Source: Kribbella monticola (GTDB lineage Bacteria; Actinomycetota; Actinomycetes; Propionibacteriales; Kribbellaceae). Taken from it: a DNA stretch of 64,000 bases. Both the position numbers and the translations under genes were made by a program. How positions within the stretch are numbered: position 1 is the stretch's first letter; the number at the start of each line of letters is the position of its first letter. The stretch is taken from contig NZ_QFXK01000030.1 in NCBI RefSeq assembly GCF_003261635.1, forward strand, positions 248,001 through 312,000, read 5' to 3'. A model generated the notes under the pieces. The model was not told the DNA's origin. It worked only from the letters and a program-made list of their open reading frames with translations, and searched no databases. Shown here piece by piece: positions 8,143 through 19,269 of the stretch.

Positions 8143-9399
8143 ATGTCGAAGAACGTATTGATCTCCGGGGCCGGGATCGCCGGACCAGCACTCGCCTACT
8201 GGCTGCAGCGGTACGGGTTCCGCCCGACCGTCGTCGAGGTCGCCGCCACACCTCGCCCCGGCGGCCAGACCGTCGACATCCGCGGTATCGCCCGCGAGGT
8301 CGTCACCCGGATGGGGCTGATGCCGGCGATCGAGGCAAAGCTGATGCACGAGCGCGGGATGGAGTACGTGCGGGCCTCCGGCCGTCGGTCCGCCGCGATG
8401 CCGGTCGACCTGCTCGACGGCGCCGGCCCGGTCGCCGAACTCGAGATCCTCCGCGGCGACCTCGCCCAGATCCTGCTCGACGCGACCGCAGGCAACGTGG
8501 AGTACCTGTACGGCGACTCGGTCACCGCGCTGACCGAGGACGACCGCGGTGTCGTGGTCACCTTCCGGGAAGGCGGCGAGCGCCGGTTCGACCTGGTCGT
8601 CGGGGCCGACGGCGTGCACTCGCGGGTGCGCTCGATCGCATTCGGGCCGGAGTCGGAGTACGTCCGTCATCTCGGTGGGTACGGCGCCTTCTTCACCGTC
8701 GAGACCCCCGAGCCACTGGACGGGTGGATGAAGATCTACTCCGCCCCGGGCGGTCGCTGGGTCGGGCTGCGGCCGGACCACGACCCGCGCCAGGCGAAGG
8801 CGCTGCTCAACTTCCGCTCCGCCACGATCAGCTACGACCGGCGGAACGTGCAGGAGCAGAAGGCGCTGCTGGCGAAGACGTTCGGTGGGCTCGGCTGGCA
8901 CACGGCGAACATCCTCGAGCAACTGCCCGACGCGGACGACTTCTACTTCGACACGACCAGCCAGGTCGTCGTACCGGAGTGGTCGCGCGGTCGCGTAGTA
9001 CTGATCGGTGACGCGGGCTACTGCGGTTCGCCACTGGCAGGACACGGTACTGCGCTGTCACTGGTGGGCGCCTACTGCTTGGCGAGCGAACTGGCCATTG
9101 CCGAGGGCAACCACCTGCGCGCGTACCCGGCGTACCAGGCCCGGATGCAGGCGTATGTCGACCAGCGGATGGAACTGCCGCCGGGTGGGATCAAGATGGC
9201 GATGCCGATGACGAGCGCCGGCATCATGCTCCGCAACACCGCCACCCGGTTGATGACCTCGCGTCCGTTCCGCCCGCTACTGGCCAAGGCGGCCGCGGGC
9301 AGTCCGGACGAGATCTCGCTGACGTCGTACGACGCGCTGTCGGGCGCCGCTGGTCCCGGCCGGATCGCCGCGGTCGAGCCGGCGTTGCGGCCGGAGTGA
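8143..9399 (+). CDS. FAD-dependent aromatic-type monooxygenase
   Basis: 418 residues, PHBH-fold class A flavin monooxygenase. It has the dinucleotide motif GAGIAGPA at 8-15, the DG motif GADGVHS near 160, and the GD motif RVVLIGDAGYCGSP near 285. Members hydroxylate aromatic or polyketide substrates and include TetX-like enzymes that inactivate tetracyclines. GAAAGGAAG precedes the ATG. It is the presumed target of the GntR-TetR regulator encoded divergently, so induction by a small molecule that it then oxidises is a reasonable inference. The C-terminal extension after the GD motif is hydrophobic and methionine-rich. Confidence 0.88.
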   Translation: MSKNVLISGAGIAGPALAYWLQRYGFRPTVVEVAATPRPGGQTVDIRGIAREVVTRMGLMPAIEAKLMHERGMEYVRASGRRSAAMPVDLLDGAGPVAELEILRGDLAQILLDATAGNVEYLYGDSVTALTEDDRGVVVTFREGGERRFDLVVGADGVHSRVRSIAFGPESEYVRHLGGYGAFFTVETPEPLDGWMKIYSAPGGRWVGLRPDHDPRQAKALLNFRSATISYDRRNVQEQKALLAKTFGGLGWHTANILEQLPDADDFYFDTTSQVVVPEWSRGRVVLIGDAGYCGSPLAGHGTALSLVGAYCLASELAIAEGNHLRAYPAYQARMQAYVDQRMELPPGGIKMAMPMTSAGIMLRNTATRLMTSRPFRPLLAKAAAGSPDEISLTSYDALSGAAGPGRIAAVEPALRPE

Positions 9400-10029
9400 C
9401 TACTCCGGCCAGGCGGAGTTCAGGATGGTGTCGACGAAGTTGATCGGCTGGAAGCCGGGGACGAAGCGGGCCAGGACGTCGGCCTTGACGTTGCCGAAGG
9501 TGGTCGCGGGGCGGTGCTCGATGCCGTGCGTGAAGGCTTCGAGGATGCGGTTCTTGAAGTCGGGTCGTGGGTGCGCGGCGACGATCTCGGCACGCGCTGC
9601 CGCCGGGATGCGGTCGAGGGCGATGCCGAGTACGTCGGCCTCGACGCCGGCGGTGACGAGCGCGATCTCGGGGCGCAGGTGGTGCGGGATCTCCGGCGTC
9701 GTGTGCAGGGCGATCGCGGTCCAGACGAGTTCGGCGTCCGCTTCGTTGATGCCACGGTCGCGGAGGAAGGTGGCGGCTGCGTCGGCACCGTCGAGTTCGA
9801 AGCGCTGCATCGAATCGCGGTAGGCGCTGGTGAGGCCGAGGTCGTGGAACATCGCGCCGACGTACAGGAGTTCGGGGTCGTACTTCAGCTCCCGGCCCTG
9901 CAACGAGCCGAACAGGAACACCCGGCGCGAGTGGTGGTAGATCAGGTCGTCGGTGAGATCGCGGACCAGTTCGGTCGCCTCGGTGGCGAGCTTGCTGTCC
10001 GGGATCTCGATGTCGGCAATGCGGTTCAC
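9400..10029 (-). CDS. HD-domain hydrolase, cyanamide hydratase-like
   Basis: 209 residues from a GTG at 10027-10029 with GAGGAGG upstream; the frame extends further but without a ribosome site. The metal motif is visible: YHHSRRVF near 34, MFHDLGLT near 60, and later HTTPEIP. The ordering and the FELDGADAAATFLRD stretch resemble the cyanamide hydratase/HD family of fungi and bacteria, which act on small nitriles or nucleotides. Converges on the monooxygenase with directly abutting stop codons. Substrate unproven. Confidence 0.8.
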   Translation of the reverse strand: MNRIADIEIPDSKLATEATELVRDLTDDLIYHHSRRVFLFGSLQGRELKYDPELLYVGAMFHDLGLTSAYRDSMQRFELDGADAAATFLRDRGINEADAELVWTAIALHTTPEIPHHLRPEIALVTAGVEADVLGIALDRIPAAARAEIVAAHPRPDFKNRILEAFTHGIEHRPATTFGNVKADVLARFVPGFQPINFVDTILNSAWPE

Positions 10030-10150
10030 AGGTCCTCCTCGAGGGTGAGTTTCCAGCCTCACCGAGGCGAGAGCCCCTCAGGGCCCGCGAACCGGACGCG
10101 AACCCCACAGATCCGGACACGCGGCGACACGCAGTACCGGAGGGGGTGGG

Positions 10151-10741
10151 TCAGTCGAGGGGGGAGATCCAGTCGGGGTTGCGGCCCAGGAGGGCGAGGA
10201 GGGTGGCCAGGTCGGAGGCGTCGCCGGGGACCTTGACGCTGCGTTCGAAGGCGGCTCCGGGTCCGCGGGTGGAGTCGGTGTCCGGGATGCGGCGGGCCAG
10301 CGTGAGCGCGATCTCGACCATGTCGGCGGGCGGGTCGTACGCGATGTCGATCGCCCGGGCCAGGTCCCACGCGTGCACCACGCAGTCGAGTTGCCGGAAC
10401 GTCAGCGCCACCCGGCGCGGGAACGTGCCGAACTCGCGGACCTCCATCGGCCGGTCCAGCGCTCCCCCGTCGGCGAACGCCTCGGCGACCCGCACGTTCG
10501 ACCGCCGGTACGCGCCGGCCGGGTTGTCACCGAGCCGCCCACCGGTCCAGGTCTGCACGGGCGCCGACCCGTCGGTGGCAGCGGCGGCGAAGCCCTCGTT
10601 CTCGCTGACGATGTGCCGCAGCAGACCGCGAACCGTCCAGTCCGGGCACGGCGTCGGGAACCAGAGTTGCTCCGGCCGCACCTGCATGACCACTTCGCCG
10701 AGTAATGCGCCGGCCCGCCGATCCAGATCCCGGATGTCCAT
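10151..10741 (-). CDS. TIGR03086-type DinB-like protein
   Basis: 196 residues from the ATG at 10739-10741, which has GGAGGA upstream. The N-terminus (LWFPTPCPDWTVRGLLRHI) and the later QLDCVVHAWDLARA provide the three His-type metal ligands typical of the actinobacterial mycothiol-dependent isomerase/DinB superfamily. These helical-bundle proteins transfer or remove mycothiol from electrophiles, but most paralogues have no assigned reaction. It stands alone, divergent from the HhH-GPD gene. Confidence 0.82.
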   Translation of the reverse strand: MDIRDLDRRAGALLGEVVMQVRPEQLWFPTPCPDWTVRGLLRHIVSENEGFAAAATDGSAPVQTWTGGRLGDNPAGAYRRSNVRVAEAFADGGALDRPMEVREFGTFPRRVALTFRQLDCVVHAWDLARAIDIAYDPPADMVEIALTLARRIPDTDSTRGPGAAFERSVKVPGDASDLATLLALLGRNPDWISPLD

Positions 10742-10927
10742 CCGCGCTCCTCCACGTCGTCGCCCTGCCCTCGCCGAGCATAGGCCCGCCACTCCCCACC
10801 CGCCCGCGTTGCGGCGTGGATCGCCTCAGGCACAGGGGATAACCCGCACGCCGGTACGACGAGGTTGCCGCGCGTACCGCAGTACGGTCAGGCAGTGAGC
10901 GACCGCGAGTCGTGCGAACATGCAGCT

Positions 10928-11500
10928 ATGGGCTTTCAGATCGCCAACGAGCCGGCCGCCGACCAGGTTCTCGACGAATATCCGTTCGCTGTGCTGATGG
11001 GCATGATGCTGGATCAGCAGTACGGGATGGAGCATGCGTTCCGGGGTGGGTGGAAGGTGCTGAGCCGGTTCGGCACGCTCGATCCGGCCGCTATCGCCGC
11101 TGCTGAGCCGGAGGCGTTCAAGGAGTTGTGCAGCCGGCCGCCGGCGATCCACCGGTTCCCCGGGTCGATGTCGGCCCGGCTGCAGGAGCTCGCCGCGCTG
11201 GTCGAGTCGAAGTACGACGGCGACGTGACGCGGCTGTGGACCGAGCCGACGACCGGCAAGGAACTCCTCAACCGGGTCCAGGAACTCCCCGGCTTCGGCA
11301 AGCAGAAGGCCCAGATCTTCGTCGCCCTGCTCGCCAAGCAACTCGGCATCCGCCCCGACGGCTGGGAAGCAGCCGCCGGCGACTACGCCCTCGACGGCTA
11401 CCGCTCGGTGGCCGACGTCGTAGACGCCACCTCCCTGTCCAAGGTCCGCGAATACAAACAGCAGAAGAAGGCGGCCGCCAAAGCCGCAACTGCCAAGTAG
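10928..11500 (+). CDS. HhH-GPD base-excision family protein
   Basis: 190 residues. The LPGFGKQKAQIFVALLAKQL stretch is a helix-hairpin-helix, but the usual following Gly/Pro-Asp catalytic loop is replaced by GWEAAAGDYALDGY. It fits the uncharacterised HhH-GPD family TIGR03252 rather than EndoIII or AlkA, and no Fe-S cysteines are present. The C-terminus is a Lys/Ala tail that could bind nucleic acid. The ATG used is preceded by no clear ribosome site; upstream GTG and TTG codons are in frame. Confidence 0.8.
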   Translation: MGFQIANEPAADQVLDEYPFAVLMGMMLDQQYGMEHAFRGGWKVLSRFGTLDPAAIAAAEPEAFKELCSRPPAIHRFPGSMSARLQELAALVESKYDGDVTRLWTEPTTGKELLNRVQELPGFGKQKAQIFVALLAKQLGIRPDGWEAAAGDYALDGYRSVADVVDATSLSKVREYKQQKKAAAKAATAK

Positions 11501-11516
11501 CCCGTACGACGGCCCG

Positions 11517-12242
11517 TCACCAGGCCACTGGGCCGGCGTCGTCGAAGAATCCGCCGGTGGGTCCGTTGTCGGGCAGGGTCGCGAGGTGAATCGCGATGGC
11601 CGCGCCCTGTTGAGGGGTGCGGACGCCGCGGAAGCCGTTGAGGTCGGTGGCGGTGAAACCCGGGCAGCCGGAGTTGATCAGGATGCCGGTGTCGCGCAGT
11701 TCTTTGGCGTATTGGATGGTGACGGCGTTGAGGAAGGTCTTCGACGCCAGGTAGGCGGCGGGTACCGGGCCCATGTCGACGCCGGGTGTGGTTTGCAGGG
11801 TGAGCGAGCCGACGCTGCTGGACAGATTGACGATGCGCGGTGCTGTCGAGGCACGCAGCATGGGCAGCATCGCGTTGGTGACCCGGATGACTCCGATCAC
11901 GTTGGTTTCCACGACGTCTCTCACGATCGCGGGATCGACCGTGCTGGGTACCTGTGGCATCTGTCCGGTGATCGCAGCGTTGTTGACCAGGACGTCGAGC
12001 CCTCCGAAGCGATCGGCGATCAGCTCGGCCGCCGCGGTCACACTCGCGTCGTCGGTCACGTCGAGCGGCACACCGAACGCGTCGATGCCGGCCGCGCGCA
12101 GCTTCTCGACCGCGGTGTCGCGGCGTTGCCGATCCCTCGCTCCCACGCCGACCTGCCAGCCGAGGTCGCCCAGGCCTGCGGCGATCTCGTATCCGATTCC
12201 TTTGTTCGCGCCGGTCACCAGCGCGATCCTCCGTTGACTCAT
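11517..12242 (-). CDS. Short-chain dehydrogenase/reductase, LysR-paired
   Basis: 241 residues. TGANKGIG cofactor motif near 10, NNAAITG, SSSVGS and the YLASK catalytic motif are all intact. Resembles the carbonyl-reductase-like SDRs that reduce xenobiotic ketones. The start is the ATG at 12240-12242. The divergent LysR gene and the palindrome between them point to control of this gene by that regulator, the standard LysR arrangement. Converges with the HhH-GPD gene. Confidence 0.87.
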   Translation of the reverse strand: MSQRRIALVTGANKGIGYEIAAGLGDLGWQVGVGARDRQRRDTAVEKLRAAGIDAFGVPLDVTDDASVTAAAELIADRFGGLDVLVNNAAITGQMPQVPSTVDPAIVRDVVETNVIGVIRVTNAMLPMLRASTAPRIVNLSSSVGSLTLQTTPGVDMGPVPAAYLASKTFLNAVTIQYAKELRDTGILINSGCPGFTATDLNGFRGVRTPQQGAAIAIHLATLPDNGPTGGFFDDAGPVAW

Positions 12243-12299
12243 ACCGTCGATCTTGGGGCGGGCTCCGGTGAGCCGTCCAAGACCGGTCGGGTGGCCGGC

Positions 12300-12316
12300 G
12301 ATACCGCACCGGTATC
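12300..12316. promoter_or_regulatory. LysR-type binding site
   Basis: GATACCGCACCGGTATC is a perfect 7-3-7 inverted repeat containing the ATAC-N7-GTAT form of the T-N11-A box. It lies 58 bp from the SDR start and 31 bp from the lysR start, the expected place for a recognition site shared by divergent promoters. Confidence 0.65.
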
Positions 12317-12346
12317 GGTCCTGGTCAGCGCGGATACGATGCGCTG

Positions 12347-13183
12347 GTGGAGACGCGGGAGTTGCGGTATTTCGTCGCCGTCGCCGAGGAGCTGCATTTC
12401 GGGCGGGCGGCAGAACGGCTCGCGATGGCGCAACCACCACTGTCGCGGGCGATTCAGCAACTGGAACGGCGGCTCGGTCTCCTTCTCTTTCACCGCACTG
12501 CTCGCGGGATCACTTTGACCGATGCCGGGTCGGTGCTGCTGCTGGAGGCCCGGACCGTGCTCGACGCGGTCGAAGCCGCCGAGCGCCGCACTCGCCGCGC
12601 CGCCGACCGACCTGGTGTGGTGCTGGCCGCCAAGGCCGGAGCATCCAGCGAACTGTTGTCGAAGCTGCTGGACGCCTATGCCGCCGAACCGGGCGCTGTC
12701 GCGGTCGACGTGATGCTGTGCGGGCCCGGCGAGACGGAAGGCCTGCTCCGAACCGGGCGTGCCGACGTTGCTCTGCTCCACCGGCCCTACGACACGACGG
12801 CCGGCTTCGACACCGAGGACCTCTACAGCGAAGGGCAAGTCGTGGTGCTGCCGGCGGGACACGCCCTCGCCAACCGGCCCCAGCTGTCGATGGCTGAGGT
12901 CTCCGCCTTGACGGATCCGCCCCTGCCGCGCTGGCCTCGGCGAGATGGCAGTTATTCCGACGGCGTCGGTCCGCAGGTTCGCGACCATACCCAGTTGACC
13001 CAGCTGATCACGCTCGGACGGGCCTGCGCAGTCATGCCGGAGTCGCTCGGAGCACAGCTACGCGTCGATCATGCCGTCGTGCCGGTGCCGGACGCACCGG
13101 CCGTCACGACCGTCATCGCCTGGCAACCACTCACCAGAACCAAAGCCGTCGCTGACCTCGTCCGTACCGCGACCCGCCTGTAG
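12347..13183 (+). CDS. LysR-family transcriptional regulator
   Basis: 278 residues starting at GTG. The N-terminal winged helix (RELRYFVAVAEELHFGRAAERL, then PPLSRAIQQLERRLG) is canonical. The effector domain follows from about 90. It should bind the perfect palindrome 31 bp upstream and control itself and the divergent SDR. Effector unknown. Confidence 0.9.
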   Translation: METRELRYFVAVAEELHFGRAAERLAMAQPPLSRAIQQLERRLGLLLFHRTARGITLTDAGSVLLLEARTVLDAVEAAERRTRRAADRPGVVLAAKAGASSELLSKLLDAYAAEPGAVAVDVMLCGPGETEGLLRTGRADVALLHRPYDTTAGFDTEDLYSEGQVVVLPAGHALANRPQLSMAEVSALTDPPLPRWPRRDGSYSDGVGPQVRDHTQLTQLITLGRACAVMPESLGAQLRVDHAVVPVPDAPAVTTVIAWQPLTRTKAVADLVRTATRL

Positions 13184-13202
13184 CCGCTCCGTCACTTGTT
13201 CG

Positions 13203-15754
<2,552 letters not shown>

Positions 15755-15771
15755 ACCGGCTAATCTAGCTA

Positions 15772-15801
15772 TGCAACTCGTTGCACTGCACCTGATTGCA
15801 A
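15772..15801. promoter_or_regulatory. Probable PadR operator
   Basis: TGCAACTCGTTGCA at 15772-15785 is a perfect 6-2-6 inverted repeat just upstream of padR, and a further TTGCAA, itself palindromic, follows at 15796-15801. The spacing of half-sites fits a PadR dimer with an additional site. The region is only 121 bp long and is shared with the divergent antiporter subunit gene. Confidence 0.55.
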
Positions 15802-15875
15802 GGTGAATCACAGTGAAGGGTTGGGATCGCCTGGGATAATGGTTGCAGACGCCAGCTATTGCGGATCGGAGCGGT

Positions 15876-16361
15876 ATGGACCAGCAGGCCCACCCGACCA
15901 GGACGACGTTGCCCGGGATCGGCACCCGGTACGACCTGACCACCGAAGGCGGCAAGCACGTCTCGGTGGTGGTGCACACCGACGGCCGGCGGTTCCTCGG
16001 CTTCCACGATCCCGAGGACGACGACAACTGCCGCGACTCGGTGCCGCTGCATCCCGGCGAGGCCGCCGCGCTCAGCCAGTTGCTCCTGCCCAGCCCGACC
16101 GACGCGCTGCCGGCCGCGATCGAGATCGACCTGGTCACCGAGCAGATCCAGCTCACCGCCAGATCGCCGTACGCCGGTCGTACGCTCGGCGACACCCAGG
16201 CGCGCAGCCGGACCGGGGCCTCGATCGTGGCGGTACTCCGCCGGACGGGCGCGATCCCGTCGCCGACGCCGGACTTCCGCTTCGCGACCGGCGACACCCT
16301 CGTCGTCGTCGGCACCCGCGAAGGCGTCGACGCGGTCTCCGACCTGATCTCGGGTAGCTGA
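15876..16361 (+). CDS. Antiporter regulatory subunit with RCK C-terminal domain
   Basis: 161 residues from the ATG at 15876, preceded by GGAGCGGT. The C-terminal part (about 80-160) is an RCK_C/TrkA_C fold: SPYAGRTLGD, GASIVAVLRR, FRFATGDTLVVVGT, EGVDAVSDLI are the hallmark segments. The N-terminal half resembles KhtT-like soluble subunits. It sits 4 bp before a CPA2 antiporter gene, so it probably forms a gated K+(or Na+)/H+ antiporter with it. Confidence 0.85.
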   Translation: MDQQAHPTRTTLPGIGTRYDLTTEGGKHVSVVVHTDGRRFLGFHDPEDDDNCRDSVPLHPGEAAALSQLLLPSPTDALPAAIEIDLVTEQIQLTARSPYAGRTLGDTQARSRTGASIVAVLRRTGAIPSPTPDFRFATGDTLVVVGTREGVDAVSDLISGS

Positions 16362-16365
16362 GCGG

Positions 16366-17580
16366 ATGCACGAGACGACCTCGTTGCTGATCGAGCTCGG
16401 CGCGGTACTGCTTGCGCTTGGCATTCTCGGGCGGATCGCCGGGCGGGTCGGGTTCTCGCCGATTCCGCTGTATCTGCTGGCCGGACTCGCGTTCGGGCAC
16501 GGCGGCCTGCTGCCGTTGGATGCCAGTGAGGAGTTCGTTGCCACCGGCGCCGAAATCGGCGTGATCCTGCTGCTGTTGCTGCTCGGACTCGAGTACACCG
16601 CAGCGGATCTGGTCGGCACGCTGAAGACGCAGTACCTGTCCGGCATCGTCGACTTCTTGCTGAACGCTCTGCCCGGAGCCGCGATCGCGTTGCTGCTCGG
16701 AATGGGTCCAGTGGCAGCCGTCGCGCTCGCCGGTGTCACCTGGATCTCATCGTCGGGCGTGATCGCGAAGGTGGTCGGCGATCTCGGCCGGCTGGGCAAC
16801 CGCGAAACTCCAGTGGTGCTGGGGATTCTCGTCCTCGAAGACCTGTCGATGGCGGTCTACCTGCCGATCCTGACGGCATTGCTGGCCGGTGTCGGTTTCG
16901 CCGGTGGAAGCATCACGCTGCTGATCTCGCTGGGCACGGTGAGCATCGTGTTGTTCGTGGCACTGCGGTACGGACGGCTGATCAGCCGCGCGGTGTCCTC
17001 GGACAATCCCGAGATGCTGCTGCTCGTCGTACTCGGTCTGACGCTGCTCGTGGCGGGGATCGCCGCACGACTGCAGGTGTCGGCTGCGGTCGGTGCGTTC
17101 CTGGTCGGCATCGCGTTGTCCGGCGAGGTCGCGAAGGGTGCGCGCAATCTGCTGAGCCCGTTGCGCGATCTCTTCGCGGCGGTGTTCTTCGTGTTCTTCG
17201 GCTTGAGCACGGATCCGGCCGACATCCCGCCGGTCCTCGGGATCGCGTTGGCGCTCGCCGTGTTCACGGCCCTGACGAAGATCGCCACCGGTTGGTACGC
17301 CGCTCGCAAGGCCGGCGTGAAACCGGCGGGTCGCTGGCGCGCTGGTGGGACGTTGGTGGCGCGCGGCGAGTTCTCCATCGTGATCGCGGGCCTCGCGGTC
17401 GGTGTCGAACCACGACTCGGCCCGCTCGCAACGGCGTACGTGCTGATCCTGGTCATCCTCGGCCCGATCACCGCCCGCTACACCGAACCCGCCGTCCGCA
17501 AACTCAAGTCCTTCCGCACCCCACCTGCCGATCCCCCAGCCGCAGAACGTCTCGATGCCCCTGCAAACACCACCACTTAG
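16366..17580 (+). CDS. CPA2-type cation/proton antiporter
   Basis: 404 residues, about 12 hydrophobic segments spread over the whole length, with no C-terminal TrkA-N domain. Family landmarks include LLLLLLGLEYT, the unwound-helix region ASLAG-like GVTWISSSGVIAKV, LEDLSMA and the FFVFFGLS segment. KefB/KhtU-type transporters exchange K+ or Na+ for protons during pH or electrophile stress. It is translated with the RCK subunit upstream. Its stop overlaps the stop of the convergent ydeI-like gene by two bases. Confidence 0.88.
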   Translation: MHETTSLLIELGAVLLALGILGRIAGRVGFSPIPLYLLAGLAFGHGGLLPLDASEEFVATGAEIGVILLLLLLGLEYTAADLVGTLKTQYLSGIVDFLLNALPGAAIALLLGMGPVAAVALAGVTWISSSGVIAKVVGDLGRLGNRETPVVLGILVLEDLSMAVYLPILTALLAGVGFAGGSITLLISLGTVSIVLFVALRYGRLISRAVSSDNPEMLLLVVLGLTLLVAGIAARLQVSAAVGAFLVGIALSGEVAKGARNLLSPLRDLFAAVFFVFFGLSTDPADIPPVLGIALALAVFTALTKIATGWYAARKAGVKPAGRWRAGGTLVARGEFSIVIAGLAVGVEPRLGPLATAYVLILVILGPITARYTEPAVRKLKSFRTPPADPPAAERLDAPANTTT

Positions 17581-18176
17581 TTCGGGTGGTTGGCGCGGCG
17601 GTTGGTGGTGGCGAGGGCCACCGCTTCGGTGATGCGGGAGTGGCGGGTTTCGGGGCGCTTGGCGCCGGCGATCCAGCTGAGGATGCGGATCCGGGACGAA
17701 GACGGGAAGGCCGCGAAATGGCCTGCGGCGACCGGGTTGCGGTCGAGTTCGGCCTGCAGGTCGGCGGGGACGATGCCGGCCTGAGCCTCCGCCAGGCAGT
17801 CCCAGGCGCCACTCTTCTTGGCGTGGTCGACCAGCTCCTGCCCGGGCGGCATCATCAGCCCAGCCGCGGTGAGCTTCTCGATCCGGTCCCGGTTGATGCA
17901 GCTCCAGGTGCTGCGCGGGTTGTGCCGGGTGAACTGCTGGTACCGGCTGTGCGCATCCCGCTTGATCGCCTTCGCGTCGATCCATCCGAAGCAGAGCGCC
18001 TGCTCGACCAGTTCGGGCATCTCGAAGTTCGCCCGGCCGCTGGTCTTGTTGTGGATGACGAGCCAGACCGTGCGCTCCGCGTCGGCGTTGGCGGTCAGCC
18101 ACTCGCGCCAGTCGGCGACGGTCGCCAGTTCGGTTGCTGATTCATCGGTGACTACCTGCGCGGTTTGTGTGCTCAT
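17577..18176 (-). CDS. YdeI/OmpD-associated family protein
   Basis: 199 residues from the ATG at 18174-18176; an upstream ATG ten codons earlier lies inside the inverted repeat region and is less likely. The pattern VWLVIHNKTSG, EALCFGWIDA-like QALCFGWIDAKA, YQQFTRHNPRSTWS and a C-terminal RIRILSWIAGAKRPETR is diagnostic for the YdeI family, linked in other bacteria with resistance to cationic peptides. No enzymatic motif is known. A 27 bp inverted repeat lies immediately upstream. Confidence 0.85.
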   Translation of the reverse strand: MSTQTAQVVTDESATELATVADWREWLTANADAERTVWLVIHNKTSGRANFEMPELVEQALCFGWIDAKAIKRDAHSRYQQFTRHNPRSTWSCINRDRIEKLTAAGLMMPPGQELVDHAKKSGAWDCLAEAQAGIVPADLQAELDRNPVAAGHFAAFPSSSRIRILSWIAGAKRPETRHSRITEAVALATTNRRANHPN

Positions 18177-18194
18177 ACCAAGAGCATGCGCCGG

Positions 18195-18221
18195 ATAAGT
18201 GCTCACCGAATGAGCGCTTAT
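18195..18221. promoter_or_regulatory. Long inverted repeat upstream of ydeI-like gene
   Basis: Arms ATAAGTGCTCA (18195-18205) and TGAGCGCTTAT (18211-18221) pair with a single G-T mismatch around a 5-base spacer. It lies 19 bp upstream of the ydeI-like start and 11 bp past the ogt stop. As an RNA hairpin it would lack a T-run, so an operator for an unlinked regulator is more likely than a terminator. Confidence 0.5.
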
Positions 18222-18231
18222 CTCGAGCGAT

Positions 18232-18717
18232 TCAGAAGAGTACGTCGGCGCGCTCGTGGTCGAGCAGGTGCTGCTTGCGATCGAGGCCGCCGCCGTACCC
18301 GGTCAGGCTGCCGTTCGAGCCGACCACCCGGTGGCACGGGACGATGATGCTGATCGGGTTCTTCCCGTTCGCGAGGCCGACGGCACGGGATGCACCCGGC
18401 ACCAGACCGAGGGACGCGGCCAGTTCGCCGTACGTCGTGATCTCGCCGTACGGGATCTCTTGCAGCGCCGCCCAGACCCGCTGCTGGAACGGAGTGCCGT
18501 TCATCCGGAGCGGTACGTCGAAGGTGGTCCGGCCATCCTCGAAGTACTCGCGCAACTGCTCAGCGACGGCCGGCAGTACTGCGTCGTCGCGCGCACCGAA
18601 CGTCTCCAGCTCCGGCCGATGGCGATGCTGCTCCATGTAGACGCCGGTCAGTTCGCCGTCCGCCGACGAGACCAGCGTCAGCAACCCGACCGGGCTGTCG
18701 ATCACCGCATAACTCAC
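18232..18717 (-). CDS. ogt: Methylated-DNA-protein-cysteine methyltransferase
   Basis: 161 residues from a GTG at 18715-18717 that overlaps the upstream stop (GTGA) and has GGGAG upstream; an ATG five codons earlier has the same site too close. Removes O6-alkyl groups from guanine by transfer to its own cysteine. The active-site PCHRV motif, the upstream VWAALQEIPYGEITTYGELA helix-turn-helix and the final GG-rich segment are all intact. Third gene of an alkylation-repair operon behind a GNAT gene and an Ada-AlkA fusion. Confidence 0.92.
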   Translation of the reverse strand: MSYAVIDSPVGLLTLVSSADGELTGVYMEQHRHRPELETFGARDDAVLPAVAEQLREYFEDGRTTFDVPLRMNGTPFQQRVWAALQEIPYGEITTYGELAASLGLVPGASRAVGLANGKNPISIIVPCHRVVGSNGSLTGYGGGLDRKQHLLDHERADVLF

Positions 18718-19268
18718 GACCGGCTCTCCCATTGCTCCCGGGTGATCCGGTAGAGGACGTGGCGTTCGAGTCGATGGCCGGGCTCGAGCCGCGGGTGATC
18801 GAAATCGTCGGCTTCGTCGTGGGTCATCCCGATCCGCTGCATCACCCGTTGCGACGGCAGGTTGGTGGTCGCGGTGAACGACACGATCTCGTCGAGGCCG
18901 GCCGGACCGAATCCGTACGCCAGCGAGGCCAGCGCCGCCTCGGTCGCATAGCCGTTGCCCCAGGCCCCCTTCGACAACCGCCAGCCGACCTCGACCGCCG
19001 GAGTGAAGTGCGCGTCGAAGCTCGGCACCGACAGTCCGGTGAAGCCGATGAACTCGCCGGTCTCCCGGACTTCCAGCGCCCACAGCCCGAAGCCGCGCCG
19101 GTCCAGGTCGGCCCGGACGCGGTCGATGAGGCCGTCACTGGCCTCCCGCGTCATCGGCGCCGGGAAGTGCTCCATCACGGCGGGATCGGCGTTCAGCGCG
19201 GCGAACGGTTCGTAGTCGCTGTCCTTCCACTGGCGCAACAACAGACGGTCGGTGGTCAGCTCGCTCAT
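18714..19268 (-). CDS. GNAT acetyltransferase, RimJ/RimL-like
   Basis: 184 residues from the ATG at 19266-19268, one base after the stop of the Ada-AlkA gene. TDRLLLRQW at the N-terminus and GYATEAALASLAYGFG / QRVMQRIGM are landmarks of the RimJ/RimL branch, which acetylates N-termini of proteins or small amines. The acetyl-CoA loop (KGAWGNGYATEA) is present. Its placement between two DNA-repair genes suggests co-expression on alkylation stress; any direct role in repair is unproven. Confidence 0.87.
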   Translation of the reverse strand: MSELTTDRLLLRQWKDSDYEPFAALNADPAVMEHFPAPMTREASDGLIDRVRADLDRRGFGLWALEVRETGEFIGFTGLSVPSFDAHFTPAVEVGWRLSKGAWGNGYATEAALASLAYGFGPAGLDEIVSFTATTNLPSQRVMQRIGMTHDEADDFDHPRLEPGHRLERHVLYRITREQWESRS

Positions 19269-19269
19269 G

